From positions 930,001 through 994,000 of the forward strand of contig CP090855.1 in the NCBI GenBank assembly GCA_041879425.1: a DNA stretch of 64,000 nt, in the 5' to 3' direction. Position 1 is the first letter of the stretch, and each line of letters begins with the position of its first letter. The notes under the pieces were generated by a model. The model searched no databases, was not told the origin of the DNA, and saw only the letters and a list, made by a program, of their open reading frames with translations. The DNA comes from Vibrio pomeroyi. GTDB taxonomy: Bacteria > Pseudomonadota > Gammaproteobacteria > Enterobacterales > Vibrionaceae. The position numbers and the translations under genes were made by a program. This document shows, in pieces, positions 16,896 through 25,846 of the stretch.

Positions 16896-16958
16896 AGGGC
16901 AAACTGCCCTCCCAATAATAATAAATTCAGCTCAGTGCCTTAATCCAAATTAAGGCGC
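16896..16958 (+). other. Two hairpins between ulaR and ulaG
   Basis: AGGGCA/TGCCCT (16896-16910) and AGTGCCTTAAT/ATTAAGGCGCT (16935-16958). Neither has a clear U-run. They may set different levels of regulator and lactonase from one transcript. Confidence 0.45.
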
Positions 16959-17010
16959 TCGGCTCCCTACATCCAAAATTAATCAAATTATTGAAATAAA
17001 AGGTATTATC

Positions 17011-18078
17011 ATGAGCAATGTAAACGAAATCACTCGCGAGTCTTGGATCCTAAATACATTCCCTGAGTGGGGCACATGGTTAAATGAAGAGATTGAACAA
17101 ACGGTTGTGCAACCGGGCACGTTTTCTATGTGGTGGTTGGGTTGTACAGGTATTTGGCTAAAATCAGAAGAAGGTGCAAACCTATCAATGGACTTCTGGT
17201 GTGGTACTGGTAAAAAAACACAAGCCGTACAAAAAATGAAAAACCAGCACCAAATGATGCGTATGGGCGGTGTGGAAGCACTTCAACCAAACCTACGTAC
17301 CGCGATCTTCCCATTGGACCCTTTCGCTATCAAAGAGATCGATGCAGTTATGGCATCTCATGACCACGGCGACCACATTGATATCAACGTTGCAGCGGCG
17401 GTTCTACAAAACTGCGGCGACCACGTTAAATTCATTGGTCCTAAAGCGTGTGTTGATTTATGGATGAAATGGGGTGTGCCAGAAGATCGTTGTGTTATTG
17501 CTAAGGTTGGCGACGAGATCAAAATCAAAGACGTGAACATTAAGGTTCTGGATGCGTTTGACCGTACTGCACTTGTAACACTACCAGAAGGAACTTCTTC
17601 TATAGACAAAGAAATCCTAGACGGCATGGATGACCGCGCAGTGAACTACTTAGTAGAAACAACTGGCGGCTCTGTTTACCACTCTGGTGACTCTCACTAC
17701 TCAAACTACTACGCTAAACACGGCAATGACCACAAGATTGACGTTGCACTGCTTTCTTACGGTGAGAACCCACGTGGCGTAACAGACAAAATGACATCTT
17801 CAGACATTCTTCGTGCTGCTGAGTCTTTGAACTGTGAAGTGGTTGTTCCGTTCCACCACGACATTTGGGCAAACTTCCAAAACGACCCACGTGAAATCGA
17901 AATGCTGTGGAACATGAAGAAAGAACGCCTGCAATACGGATTCGCTCCTTTCTTCTGGCAAGTAGGCGGTAAATACACTTACCCAACAGACAAAGGTCGC
18001 ATGCACTACCAACACTTCCGCGGCTTTGCTGACATCTTCAAAAATGACCCAGAACTGCCATACCGCGCATTCTTGTAA
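17011..18078 (+). CDS. ulaG: L-ascorbate-6-phosphate lactonase
   Basis: 355 residues, matching E. coli UlaG (354). A metallo-beta-lactamase fold enzyme with the metal-binding motif SHDHGDH at residues 116-122 and a further ligand region YHSGDSHYS. It opens ascorbate 6-phosphate to 3-keto-L-gulonate 6-phosphate, the substrate of UlaD. Codon use looks like that of a well-expressed gene. It is transcribed after ulaR, away from the PTS operon. Confidence 0.95.
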   Translation: MSNVNEITRESWILNTFPEWGTWLNEEIEQTVVQPGTFSMWWLGCTGIWLKSEEGANLSMDFWCGTGKKTQAVQKMKNQHQMMRMGGVEALQPNLRTAIFPLDPFAIKEIDAVMASHDHGDHIDINVAAAVLQNCGDHVKFIGPKACVDLWMKWGVPEDRCVIAKVGDEIKIKDVNIKVLDAFDRTALVTLPEGTSSIDKEILDGMDDRAVNYLVETTGGSVYHSGDSHYSNYYAKHGNDHKIDVALLSYGENPRGVTDKMTSSDILRAAESLNCEVVVPFHHDIWANFQNDPREIEMLWNMKKERLQYGFAPFFWQVGGKYTYPTDKGRMHYQHFRGFADIFKNDPELPYRAFL

Positions 18079-18100
18079 TCATTAATAACCACTTTAACTA

Positions 18101-18123
18101 GGGAGCGATTCGCTCCCTTTTTT
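18101..18123 (+). terminator. Terminator after ulaG
   Basis: GGGAGCG-ATT-CGCTCCC stem followed by six T. Confidence 0.93.
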
Positions 18124-18146
18124 CATCATCGAATAGGGACATTGAT

Positions 18147-18389
18147 ATGGTATTACGCGAATTTAAGAATCACTTTAGTCGTGGCGATTTGAAAGCAGCT
18201 ATTGGGGTTGTTTCACCTTGTGCGAATGGCTATTACTTAATGGTGAAAAGCAATCAGTGGGGTGTGAACAGTTTTCTTGAATCTGATAGAAAGATGCAAC
18301 CCAGAGTATTTAAGACTCAACAGGCGCTGTTGAATGCGGCAAAAGCGATCGGTTTTCCTTACCACTCGATCGATATCCAACATCTCTAA
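18147..18389 (+). CDS. Small protein, weakly like plasmid replication/partition-associated proteins
   Basis: 80 residues (MVLREFKNHFSRGDLKAAIG...). The pattern of a short N-terminal helix, a strand ending GYYLMVKS, and a C-terminal FKTQQALLNAAKAIGF helix recalls short proteins sometimes labelled plasmid RepB- or ParC-like in gammaproteobacteria. I would not assign that function on a chromosome. A GGGACA ribosome site precedes the ATG. It follows the ulaG terminator and is probably transcribed alone. Confidence 0.6.
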   Translation: MVLREFKNHFSRGDLKAAIGVVSPCANGYYLMVKSNQWGVNSFLESDRKMQPRVFKTQQALLNAAKAIGFPYHSIDIQHL

Positions 18390-18595
18390 CCGCTCATATT
18401 CCAATTAAATTAAGGTCGTTGAAAACCGTTATCCCAGCAGAACAAGCAAATCATTCACCTAGCGAATGAAATAAAACAGAAAGCATTTATTAATCCACTC
18501 GATAAAAATAATTCTTACAATTAAGCGTGTTTATTCGTTAATAATATTGTTACTCAACGGCATAATAGTCATGAATCCATTCAACGAGTTAGGTT

Positions 18596-19048
18596 ATGTT
18601 CTGCAAGCGCCTTTTGGCATTGGTATTACCCATTTCTGTTATCTTTTCTACGTACGCTGAAACCTTTGGTGAGCGCATCGAGCAAGAAAATGCATTAGCG
18701 AAAACAATAAGCGAGACACAGGCAGAGCTCATACAGAAGGTAGTACAAACCAACCACTGCGCCAAAGTGGCATTAGTCCATCATCATCGGATTTTAGGCC
18801 AATACAAAAAGCCAACCTCGTCTTCTGAACTATTCGTCAAATGGCGAGAGCTAGGCAAGCAACTAGACAGCAAATATGAAACGAATTACCCGGGCTATCC
18901 CAAGCATGTATTTCAAGAATACCCAACCGCTTCAAGCAAGGTTGATGGTTATCTCTTTGCCCTAATCGACAATGGTTTGAATGAAAAGTCATGGATCGCC
19001 AAAGAGTTCAAGCAGTGCAAAAACAATAAGCTAATCTCAAGAACCTAG
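18596..19048 (+). CDS. Secreted protein of unknown function
   Basis: 150 residues with a plausible signal peptide (MFCKRLLALVLPISVIFSTYAETF, cut after TYA). The mature part is helical and charged, with two cysteines (NHCAKVAL and KQCKNN) that could form a disulfide in the periplasm. I recognise no family. AT-rich upstream sequence probably holds its promoter. Confidence 0.6.
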   Translation: MFCKRLLALVLPISVIFSTYAETFGERIEQENALAKTISETQAELIQKVVQTNHCAKVALVHHHRILGQYKKPTSSSELFVKWRELGKQLDSKYETNYPGYPKHVFQEYPTASSKVDGYLFALIDNGLNEKSWIAKEFKQCKNNKLISRT

Positions 19049-19064
19049 CTTCGATTTCATGGTC

Positions 19065-19088
19065 AGGGCTTTCCCGAAAAGAAGCCCT
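19065..19088. terminator. Weak hairpin between convergent genes
   Basis: AGGGCTT/AAGCCCT stem with a 10-nt loop and a poor T tract, between the 150-residue gene (+) and the 744-residue gene (-). Confidence 0.4.
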
Positions 19089-19119
19089 CTAAATAATTAA
19101 CACCACTTTCAATACCGTC

Positions 19120-21354
19120 CTAATAAAGTAAGAACAGCCCTTCATAGCCACCTATTTCTATTTGCGTGACATACTCTCCGACGTTGCCGTTTGCATCGAC
19201 AGGCTTCATCGGCACGTCCAATACAATCGTCAGTTTCTCTGTCTCATAAAAGCTCGCGCTCTTACCGTGGAAATCTGTACGGTACAACACACGCCCCTTA
19301 TCAAACTCTCTCGCCAACACCATATCTTCCGGGCCACCAGCCACGACTAACCGCTCAGACTGATGCAAGAAATAGGTATACGTAGGCAATACGTGAGTCA
19401 TTCCATCAGGTAAGTCTGCATGTACCATTTCATGCATCGAGGAATCACCCACAATGGTGTAATCCGCTGGCACAGGCGTGCTAGTCGAAAGCATCAAGGG
19501 AATGGCTTCAAAGCCTTCAGGTATGAGATTGCTCGGTTCGCCTAAATCGACCGCCAATAGCGCACTTGGTTGATAAGCGACATTTTTCGGCACACCACCC
19601 TTCCAAAAGTTATCCGCTGTGGTGTTGTCACTCCCATAAACATAACTATTGTTCCACTGATTGAAATAGCTGTGTTGTGAATGGTGATTCAAGTAATAGA
19701 TCGCTAACGCTGAGTATTGGTCTTGTCGCCAGTTTTGTTCAGAACCACCAAAGAACTGAAGACGACCAAAACGCGTTGTCGCCTGAAAAATCACGCTTTG
19801 ATCGGCATGCGCCAATGCCGAATTATCCCAAAACTTGGAGATACCCGAATAGCCACTAAAACCAGTCGATGGGAACACGTAATGCTCCCTAAAATACAAA
19901 GAGCCTGCTTCCACAAGGTGAGATTGACCGTTACGGCCAAGTAAGTTGGCTGTCCCTATATTCAAGCCTATCAAGGCATCACTATTGAGAGTTGCGAGGC
20001 TTTTTAAGAAAGCAGAGAATTGCGCTTTATAAAGATCATCGGCCTCGGTAGAACCCGCCGCCAATCCAAGCTCTTGCACCGTGCCACCAGAGTGAACATA
20101 AAACTGATTTCCCCCTAGCAGCTTGTTGGTGTCATCGTTATAAGCACCATTTAGCCCCTGCTCTGCCCAGTTCTGCTGATAATAAGCGTGAACCGCCGAT
20201 AGATAATTGAGGTTGGCGACATTAGCTAGCGCCCATGAAGAGCTCTGACTCCACATTCGGCCAAATGGCACCACGCGCGACTCCCAACGAAATCGAGCGG
20301 TGGCATTTTTATTGGTGCGATTTTTATACTCACTTGGTGACAAGTAGTTGTCTTGATTCAAATCGGCTGACACATCAAAGCCACGGATCTTACGCCACTG
20401 GTTGATAGCATTCCCATCAGGCGTTGTTTCAGGCGCATCGGTTAGCTTCACCACAGGAAAGCTATTTCTAAGCTTCACTTCTTTAAGGCGCGGTCTGTCG
20501 TTGGCGTTATCACCTTGCCAACGGATTCTCACCACATACAAACGCCCACCGTCACGCACAAAAGTAGAACCGAAATATTGGCCTCCGCCATAGCTAGCGC
20601 CACTGCCATCATGAGTTGTCGCCCTTACCCAATCAAATGGAAGGTTCCACAACACAGATTGGTTCTTGGTCATGTTGAGGGTTTTGTCTTTCTTTAGATC
20701 CAACGCAGACCATTGTGATACCTGCCCATGGGCATCAACTTCTGTTGGATACTCAAGCCAAAATTGACCACCAGAGGCGAATTGAGAGAACTTTAGTGTC
20801 AGCCTATCGAACTGCTCTGCGTGATACACATAAAGCGCACCGCCTTGTTCGAAGTTCTCAAACACATCCGCATCCCAAGGCGGTTGTTGATAGAGCCAAA
20901 AACCCGCGTGGTCTTCACTTGCGGTATAACCGACGATCATAGGTTTTCGATTAAGAAGGGTATTTTCACCGTGGCTTTTGTCGACTTCAGCAATCACCGT
21001 GTCTTCAGAGAAATGCAGAAAGAAGTCTTCATAATTGGCACCGTTTAGCGCTGCGTTATTGCGAAGATCATTTTCTAACCAGCCAGAGTTTATCTCCAAC
21101 TTTTGGTTGTACATGTAACCAATCGCTGTAATTCGCTCATTGGCGGCTTTGTCTGCATAAGAGCCAAACACGATATCATTGTTTGTGATTTCCCAATCAA
21201 TGACATCAGTTGCCGACATTGGCGAATCGCTTAAGTCGACACCTTGCTGGTGCGATCCGGGCAATACAATCGCTTTACCGGCAGCAAAAGCGTTACTAGC
21301 GGTTAGGCAGAATGGAATGAGTGCTAGTAACCATAAAATGTAGGGGTTCATCAT
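19120..21354 (-). CDS. Large secreted protein with EF-hand-type loop, possible glycoside hydrolase
   Basis: 744 residues with a clear signal peptide (ILWLLALIPFCLTASNAFA). About residue 330 has a canonical calcium loop, DLNQDNYLSPSE, as found in EF-hand or dockerin-like units of polysaccharide-degrading enzymes. The first 300 residues look like beta-sandwich material rich in aromatic residues. The later part has strand-like segments GLNGAYNDD and SDALIGLNIGT that recall TIM-barrel hydrolases such as uncharacterised GH families, but no catalytic pair can be named. AGGA lies 7 nt before the first ATG. Single gene, no enzyme neighbours on its strand. Confidence 0.7.
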   Translation of the reverse strand: MMNPYILWLLALIPFCLTASNAFAAGKAIVLPGSHQQGVDLSDSPMSATDVIDWEITNNDIVFGSYADKAANERITAIGYMYNQKLEINSGWLENDLRNNAALNGANYEDFFLHFSEDTVIAEVDKSHGENTLLNRKPMIVGYTASEDHAGFWLYQQPPWDADVFENFEQGGALYVYHAEQFDRLTLKFSQFASGGQFWLEYPTEVDAHGQVSQWSALDLKKDKTLNMTKNQSVLWNLPFDWVRATTHDGSGASYGGGQYFGSTFVRDGGRLYVVRIRWQGDNANDRPRLKEVKLRNSFPVVKLTDAPETTPDGNAINQWRKIRGFDVSADLNQDNYLSPSEYKNRTNKNATARFRWESRVVPFGRMWSQSSSWALANVANLNYLSAVHAYYQQNWAEQGLNGAYNDDTNKLLGGNQFYVHSGGTVQELGLAAGSTEADDLYKAQFSAFLKSLATLNSDALIGLNIGTANLLGRNGQSHLVEAGSLYFREHYVFPSTGFSGYSGISKFWDNSALAHADQSVIFQATTRFGRLQFFGGSEQNWRQDQYSALAIYYLNHHSQHSYFNQWNNSYVYGSDNTTADNFWKGGVPKNVAYQPSALLAVDLGEPSNLIPEGFEAIPLMLSTSTPVPADYTIVGDSSMHEMVHADLPDGMTHVLPTYTYFLHQSERLVVAGGPEDMVLAREFDKGRVLYRTDFHGKSASFYETEKLTIVLDVPMKPVDANGNVGEYVTQIEIGGYEGLFLLY

Positions 21355-21852
21355 TCAGTTTTCCTAATCGATACTGTCGTTACTCAAAAATACGAGACGA
21401 AAAGTCAGCCAACTTACGTGTCAATTTAGGAATCAAAATACGAAAAAAGTATCGGTTAGAAACATGTATTGATCAAGCCCCCCATCGGCTCAGTATCTCT
21501 TGCCTCGAAAAATACCTCCTAATACATACGTAAAGTCAGCACGTTAGAACGAAAGCTAAAAACTTGTAATCTTAATTTTGCTGACAAGCTAAGTATTCCA
21601 GAGTCACGATTCTCTGCTTCACTTTTTCTCATTATGAGAATTAAATCGAACGAACAGTGAACGCACGATGGCTAAAAAGGCAATTCAGTTTGGGAGAAGT
21701 TAATCTTATTGATCGAAGGAAAATGGAAAGCGGGAATTGGATTTACTGCATCTAATCTCAGTTTCAATGCCACTCTATTGAAACTCAATTGGGATAGGTT
21801 AGTCTCTGAAGCTATATAAGATTAATGGCAATAAAGAGTGGTAAATAAAGCA
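21355..21852. other. 498-bp gene-free stretch
   Basis: Between two divergent genes; must contain promoters for the 744-residue gene and the AraC-type regulator. AT-rich, only very short open frames, and no convincing operator palindrome or RNA gene. Confidence 0.5.
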
Positions 21853-22752
21853 ATGTACGTTGACTATCATAAGCGGCTAATTCCCGTTGTCCGTTATCTA
21901 GAGAAGCACTTTAACGAGCCGCTCAACCTAATCGAAGTCGCGGCATTAGCCAACTTTTCACCCTACCACTTTCATCGCACTTTTAAGGCCGTTCAAGGCG
22001 AGACCCTTGCTGATTTCATTCGGCGATTGAGGCTAGAAGCGGCAGCGAATGATCTCTTCAAATCCAAGCAACCCATTATTAATATCGCATTGGACTATGG
22101 GTTCTCGTCTTCTCAAAGTTTTGCCAAAGCATTCAAACAACACTTTGGTGTCACACCAAGTGCCTTCCGTGATTGTGAAGATTACCAAGCGTTCAGCGAG
22201 CTCACTCGAAATAGCAAGATAGGACACACGTTGCGCAAGAATGGAAACGATGCAGTGGCAAGCAATTCATATACTGACTCCGAACGAACAACATGGAGTA
22301 TGACAATGAAAACGCAACAATTCGAACCATCAAAACTAGCGTATGTACGAGTGACTGGCCCTTACGGACAAGGTTATGAAGAGCCAAGCGGTCGTCTTTA
22401 CCAATGGGCCGAAATGAAAGGGTTAGCAGGTAACAGCTGCATCTTTATCTATCATGACAATCCAGAAATCACTCCAAACGATAAATGTCGTACTGACATC
22501 TGCTTGATGGTGTCAGACGACACTGAAGTACCAAGTGGGATCGAATTGAAAGATTTTCCCGGCGGACAATATGCCGTAATGCGCCAAACCATCACCGAGT
22601 CAAGCCAATATGCTAAAGCGTGGGATGACCTAATGAGTAAGGTTATAGAGTCCGGCCTAGAAACCGAAGACCGACCTTGCTTTGAGCTTTACCACAGCTA
22701 CGATCCGCAAACTCAACACTCAGACGTTAGCTTCTGTGCTGCAATCAAGTAA
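21853..22752 (+). CDS. AraC-family regulator with GyrI-like effector domain
   Basis: About 299 residues from ATG 21853; an in-frame GTG at 21838 is possible. The N-terminal 110 residues are an AraC/XylS double helix-turn-helix (HFNEPLNLIEVAALANFSPYHFHRTFKAVQGET; IINIALDYGFSSSQSFAKAFKQHFGVTPSAFR). The C-terminal 160 residues form a GyrI-like/Rob-type ligand domain (KLAYVRVTGPYGQGYEE; FPGGQYAVMRQ). This order, DNA binding first, is that of Rob/SoxS-like multidrug responders. Confidence 0.88.
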   Translation: MYVDYHKRLIPVVRYLEKHFNEPLNLIEVAALANFSPYHFHRTFKAVQGETLADFIRRLRLEAAANDLFKSKQPIINIALDYGFSSSQSFAKAFKQHFGVTPSAFRDCEDYQAFSELTRNSKIGHTLRKNGNDAVASNSYTDSERTTWSMTMKTQQFEPSKLAYVRVTGPYGQGYEEPSGRLYQWAEMKGLAGNSCIFIYHDNPEITPNDKCRTDICLMVSDDTEVPSGIELKDFPGGQYAVMRQTITESSQYAKAWDDLMSKVIESGLETEDRPCFELYHSYDPQTQHSDVSFCAAIK

Positions 22753-22757
22753 CTACT

Positions 22758-22790
22758 GAAAGCCTACCTCGTGTAGGCTTTCGTCTCTTC
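22758..22790 (+). terminator. Terminator after the AraC-type gene
   Basis: GAAAGCCTAC-CTCGT-GTAGGCTTTC stem with a T/C-rich tail. Confidence 0.8.
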
Positions 22791-22825
22791 AGTTCGCTTT
22801 CCAACTAGCGCTGTGATAAAGCTCC

Positions 22826-23164
22826 TTAAAGCCTTTTATTCCACTTCCCTTCGTGGTCACGGTCGCAATTTTCTTGTGTATCGTAGCTGATGTGTTTATC
22901 AACATTCTTCAATGCAATACCTACCTGACTGAACGCCATTTGGATGGTCATTGAGACTTGCTGTTGGCCCTCTCCTTCTAAAAAATTCGTCCGGTCTTGA
23001 TTGGTATCGAACACACAGACGATTTTTAAGCTTTGTGGAAAAGAAGAAAAATTGACCGTATGAGTCACCCAAAGAAAACCATCGTAGCCTTTCAACGTAT
23101 CTTCACACACGTCAGTTAGCACGTCTCTGATCTGATTTTCGATCTTCTTATCTGATTTACGCAT
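22826..23164 (-). CDS. Conserved small protein of unknown function
   Basis: 112 residues. The text KSDKKIENQIRDVLTDVCED, VTHTVNFSSFPQSLKIVCVFDTN and YDTQENCDRDHEGKWNKRL recalls a Vibrio/Shewanella protein group often auto-named as a Fis-type regulator. I see no Fis helix-turn-helix, so that label is doubtful. Cytoplasmic, mixed alpha/beta, four cysteines. Monocistronic. Confidence 0.65.
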   Translation of the reverse strand: MRKSDKKIENQIRDVLTDVCEDTLKGYDGFLWVTHTVNFSSFPQSLKIVCVFDTNQDRTNFLEGEGQQQVSMTIQMAFSQVGIALKNVDKHISYDTQENCDRDHEGKWNKRL

Positions 23165-23282
23165 GCAGAAAACTTCCTATTTAACACCTTAAAAAATAAG
23201 GTTTTTCAGTCAATGTTGTCTTAACCGACATTGGACACTGTGGCCGTTTTAAATGCAAAGTATTTATATCCAAACTAAAGAA

Positions 23283-23318
23283 TTCCACAATGTGGGACTA
23301 TTGTTTCACAAAGTGGAA
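23283..23318 (+). promoter_or_regulatory. Tandem palindromes, candidate IclR operators
   Basis: TTCCACAATGTGGGA (23283-23297) and TTTCACAAAGTGGAA (23304-23318) are two related 15-bp palindromes exactly 21 bp apart, on the same helix face. They lie 71 bp before the IclR start, fitting autoregulation or activation of the operon. Confidence 0.65.
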
Positions 23319-23388
23319 TGTTGATAGTTATCACATTATCAATACCAAACTCTCGCTATATTTCTCTCATACAACGAGAGGCGGTTTT

Positions 23389-24114
23389 ATGAGCAAATTA
23401 CAAGGTAATCAAGCATTGGTAAAAGCAATCGCGGTCATCGACTCGATCGCTGAAGGTAATCGACAACTGAAAGATGTGTGTGAATATTTGCAGCTGCCGA
23501 AATCTACGGTGCACAGAATTATCCAAGGCCTTATTGAAGCTCGCTATATCCGAGAAGTGAAAGGGATTGGTCTAGTGCTAGGTACTAAAATGATTCAACT
23601 TGGTATCCGCGCCCAACAAGACATGCCTCTCAAAGAAATTGCGAAACCCTTTATTCGCGAACTTGCTGCTCAAACTAAAGATACCGTCCATCTAGGCATC
23701 AAAGATGAGGATCAAATCTTCTACCTAGATAAAATCCCGGGAGAGCGTGCAATTCAACTGCGATCTCAAGTGGGAGACCGACTGCCAATGTCTGCAACAG
23801 GGATTGGAAAAGCGTTAATGATTGATATGCCAAAGATGGAATGGATTCGACTTATTTCATCGCAAACTAATCATGACGTCGAGTCGATGCTAAAAAGAAT
23901 GAATGAATATTCTAAGCATGACTATAGCTATGACTTAGAAGATAACGAAGACCTTGTACGTTGCGTTGCTGTACCAATAAGAAATAAATATAACAATATT
24001 ATTGCGGCTATATCAGTAACCAGCATTAAAGAATACATGTCTGACGAAAGAATGACGGAGTTAATTCCTGTTATTACTGAATATTGTCAGAAAATATCCA
24101 AGCAACTTAATTAA
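23389..24114 (+). CDS. IclR-family regulator of the sugar-acid operon
   Basis: 241 residues from ATG 23389 (MSKLQGNQALVKAIAVID), with GAGAGGCGG upstream; an in-frame upstream ATG at 23290 falls in the operator region and is rejected. Winged helix: LKDVCEYLQLPKSTVHRIIQGLIEARYI. Effector domain: MSATGIGKALM, DLEDNEDLVRCVAVPIRNKYNNI. IclR proteins of this type (KdgR-like) control uronate and galactonate pathways. First gene before the TRAP transporter. Confidence 0.88.
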   Translation: MSKLQGNQALVKAIAVIDSIAEGNRQLKDVCEYLQLPKSTVHRIIQGLIEARYIREVKGIGLVLGTKMIQLGIRAQQDMPLKEIAKPFIRELAAQTKDTVHLGIKDEDQIFYLDKIPGERAIQLRSQVGDRLPMSATGIGKALMIDMPKMEWIRLISSQTNHDVESMLKRMNEYSKHDYSYDLEDNEDLVRCVAVPIRNKYNNIIAAISVTSIKEYMSDERMTELIPVITEYCQKISKQLN

Positions 24115-24122
24115 CCCTACAG

Positions 24123-24139
24123 GTGTATGTAACGTACAC
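24123..24139 (+). promoter_or_regulatory. Inverted repeat upstream of dctP
   Basis: GTGTA-N7-TACAC between the IclR gene and dctP. Could be an operator; it does not match the 15-bp IclR palindromes. Confidence 0.35.
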
Positions 24140-24172
24140 TTTATATAAATAATAAATTAATCAGGTACGACT

Positions 24173-25228
24173 ATGTCTAGAACCGGAAAAATTCTAGCCA
24201 TTGGTGGGGTGTTTGTCGCCTCAATCATTGGTGCAGCTATTGCTACAAATTCTCAAGGAAATAACCAATCGAGTATTGCAGCAGGTGAATCTCAAGTTCA
24301 AACATTACGTTTCAGCATGAGCTCTAATAACAAACACCCTATCTATGATGGTGCTGCTAAGTTTAAAGAAATTGTTGAGAAATTTACTGAACTGAAGGTG
24401 GATATATACCCTTCAGCGCAATTAGGTGATGACCGTGCGGCGATTGAAATGCTGCAATTAGGAACACTTGACGTATCTATTCCATCGACGGGTCCACTGG
24501 CTAACTTCTACCCTGAATACAATGTGTTCGACCTTCCCTTTATGATCACCAGTGAAGATGTCGCAGATAAAGTGCTACGCAGCGAATTTGGTGACGACAT
24601 GCTGAAAAGACTGGAGTCAAAAGGCTTAGTCGGCCTGGATTTCTGGGAAAATGGCTTCCGTCATGTCACTAATTCACGTCGTGCTGTGAAATCGATTGAA
24701 GATGTGAAAGGCCTAAAGATCCGTACTATGGAGAGCCCACTTCACCTAGACGCATGGAAAGCGATGGGCGCAACCCCAACGCCGATGGCTTTCAACGAAT
24801 TGTTCACAGCGTTACAGCAAGGCACAGTTGATGGGCAAGAAAACCCATATCCGAATATCGCACTAAACAACTTGTTCGAAGTACAAGAAACCTTATCAAA
24901 CACAGGCCATGTATACACACCATTGGCTTTAATTGTTAGCCAAGCGACATGGAACAAACTAAGCCGTCACGATCAAAGGGTTCTGCGCCAAGCCGCTATT
25001 GATGCTGGCGACTACGAGCGTCAAGTTAACCGTCGAGTCAATCTTGAAAGCTTGGATGTTATTAAACAAAACATGGAAGTCGTAACGCTAACACCTGAAG
25101 CACTGGTTGGCTTCCAAGAAGCGACTAAGCCCGTTATTGAGAAATACACACCAATCATTGGCAAAGATGTTGTCTCCGCTTTCCAAGAACAAATTAAAAA
25201 AGCTGAAAACGAATTAGCTGCTCAGTAA
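24173..25228 (+). CDS. dctP: TRAP transporter periplasmic receptor DctP
   Basis: 351 residues with an N-terminal signal segment (ILAIGGVFVASIIGAAIA). DctP marks: LRFSMSSNNKHPIYDGAAKFKEIVE, YPSAQLGDDRAAIEMLQLGTLDV, FDLPFM, GLKIRTMESPLHLDAWKAMGATPTPMAFNELFTALQQGTVDGQENPYPNI (arginine that salt-bridges the carboxylate in IRTMES). It binds a sugar acid for import; the downstream enzymes suggest an aldonate. An AGG site precedes the ATG. Confidence 0.9.
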   Translation: MSRTGKILAIGGVFVASIIGAAIATNSQGNNQSSIAAGESQVQTLRFSMSSNNKHPIYDGAAKFKEIVEKFTELKVDIYPSAQLGDDRAAIEMLQLGTLDVSIPSTGPLANFYPEYNVFDLPFMITSEDVADKVLRSEFGDDMLKRLESKGLVGLDFWENGFRHVTNSRRAVKSIEDVKGLKIRTMESPLHLDAWKAMGATPTPMAFNELFTALQQGTVDGQENPYPNIALNNLFEVQETLSNTGHVYTPLALIVSQATWNKLSRHDQRVLRQAAIDAGDYERQVNRRVNLESLDVIKQNMEVVTLTPEALVGFQEATKPVIEKYTPIIGKDVVSAFQEQIKKAENELAAQ

Positions 25229-25363
25229 CTTAAGCCATCACTTAACATTTAGACCATTACATTATTAATACTGACTATTTTAATGATTAACCCTCAATAA
25301 CTATCATTAATAAATAATAAACAAGTAATAGGTCTAATTAATAAGTGAACAAGGAACCTTATT

Positions 25364-25837
25364 ATGTTGAATTGGTTAGATAAGTATTTTGAAAATACGA
25401 TAGCCGTAATACTGCTCGTTATTATGACAGCGGCAATATTCTTACAAGTAGTATCCAGAACATTCGATTATTCAATTGCTTGGACTGAAGAGTTAGCTCG
25501 CTATTGTTTCATTTGGTTAGTTTATATCGGTATCAGCTTTGCTGTCGCGAAAAAGAGCCACATAAAAATAGAAGCCATAGCAATGTTAATTGATGAGAAG
25601 GAAAAAAAGTACCTAAGCCTATTTTCGGACTTCGTCTTCTTAGCATTCTCTGTTGTTATTTTATTTAAATCAACGCAAATGGTGGCGAACCTATATTACC
25701 TAGGTCAAACATCACCAGCACTTGGGTTGCCAATGTGGATCGTTTATCTAGCTGGCCCAGTAGGCTTTGCACTGACATCAATCAGGTTGATTCAACAGAT
25801 GGTATCCACCACTGATGACATCAAAACAGCGAAATAG
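25364..25837 (+). CDS. dctQ: TRAP transporter small membrane subunit DctQ
   Basis: 157 residues, four membrane spans (IAVILLVIMTAAIFLQVVSR, ELARYCFIWLVYIGISFAVAKKSHIKIEA). The WTEELARYCFIWLVYIG segment is the DctQ signature. It pairs with DctM encoded 9 nt downstream. A 135-bp AT-rich gap separates it from dctP. Confidence 0.9.
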   Translation: MLNWLDKYFENTIAVILLVIMTAAIFLQVVSRTFDYSIAWTEELARYCFIWLVYIGISFAVAKKSHIKIEAIAMLIDEKEKKYLSLFSDFVFLAFSVVILFKSTQMVANLYYLGQTSPALGLPMWIVYLAGPVGFALTSIRLIQQMVSTTDDIKTAK

Positions 25838-25846
25838 GAGGTAATC

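Noticed and set aside
19162..21048. Several 60-75-residue + strand frames opposite the 744-residue gene
   Set aside because: They are antisense shadows with no ribosome sites or family resemblance.
22826..23164. Fis-family regulator label
   Set aside because: No Fis-type C-terminal helix-turn-helix is visible in the 112 residues.
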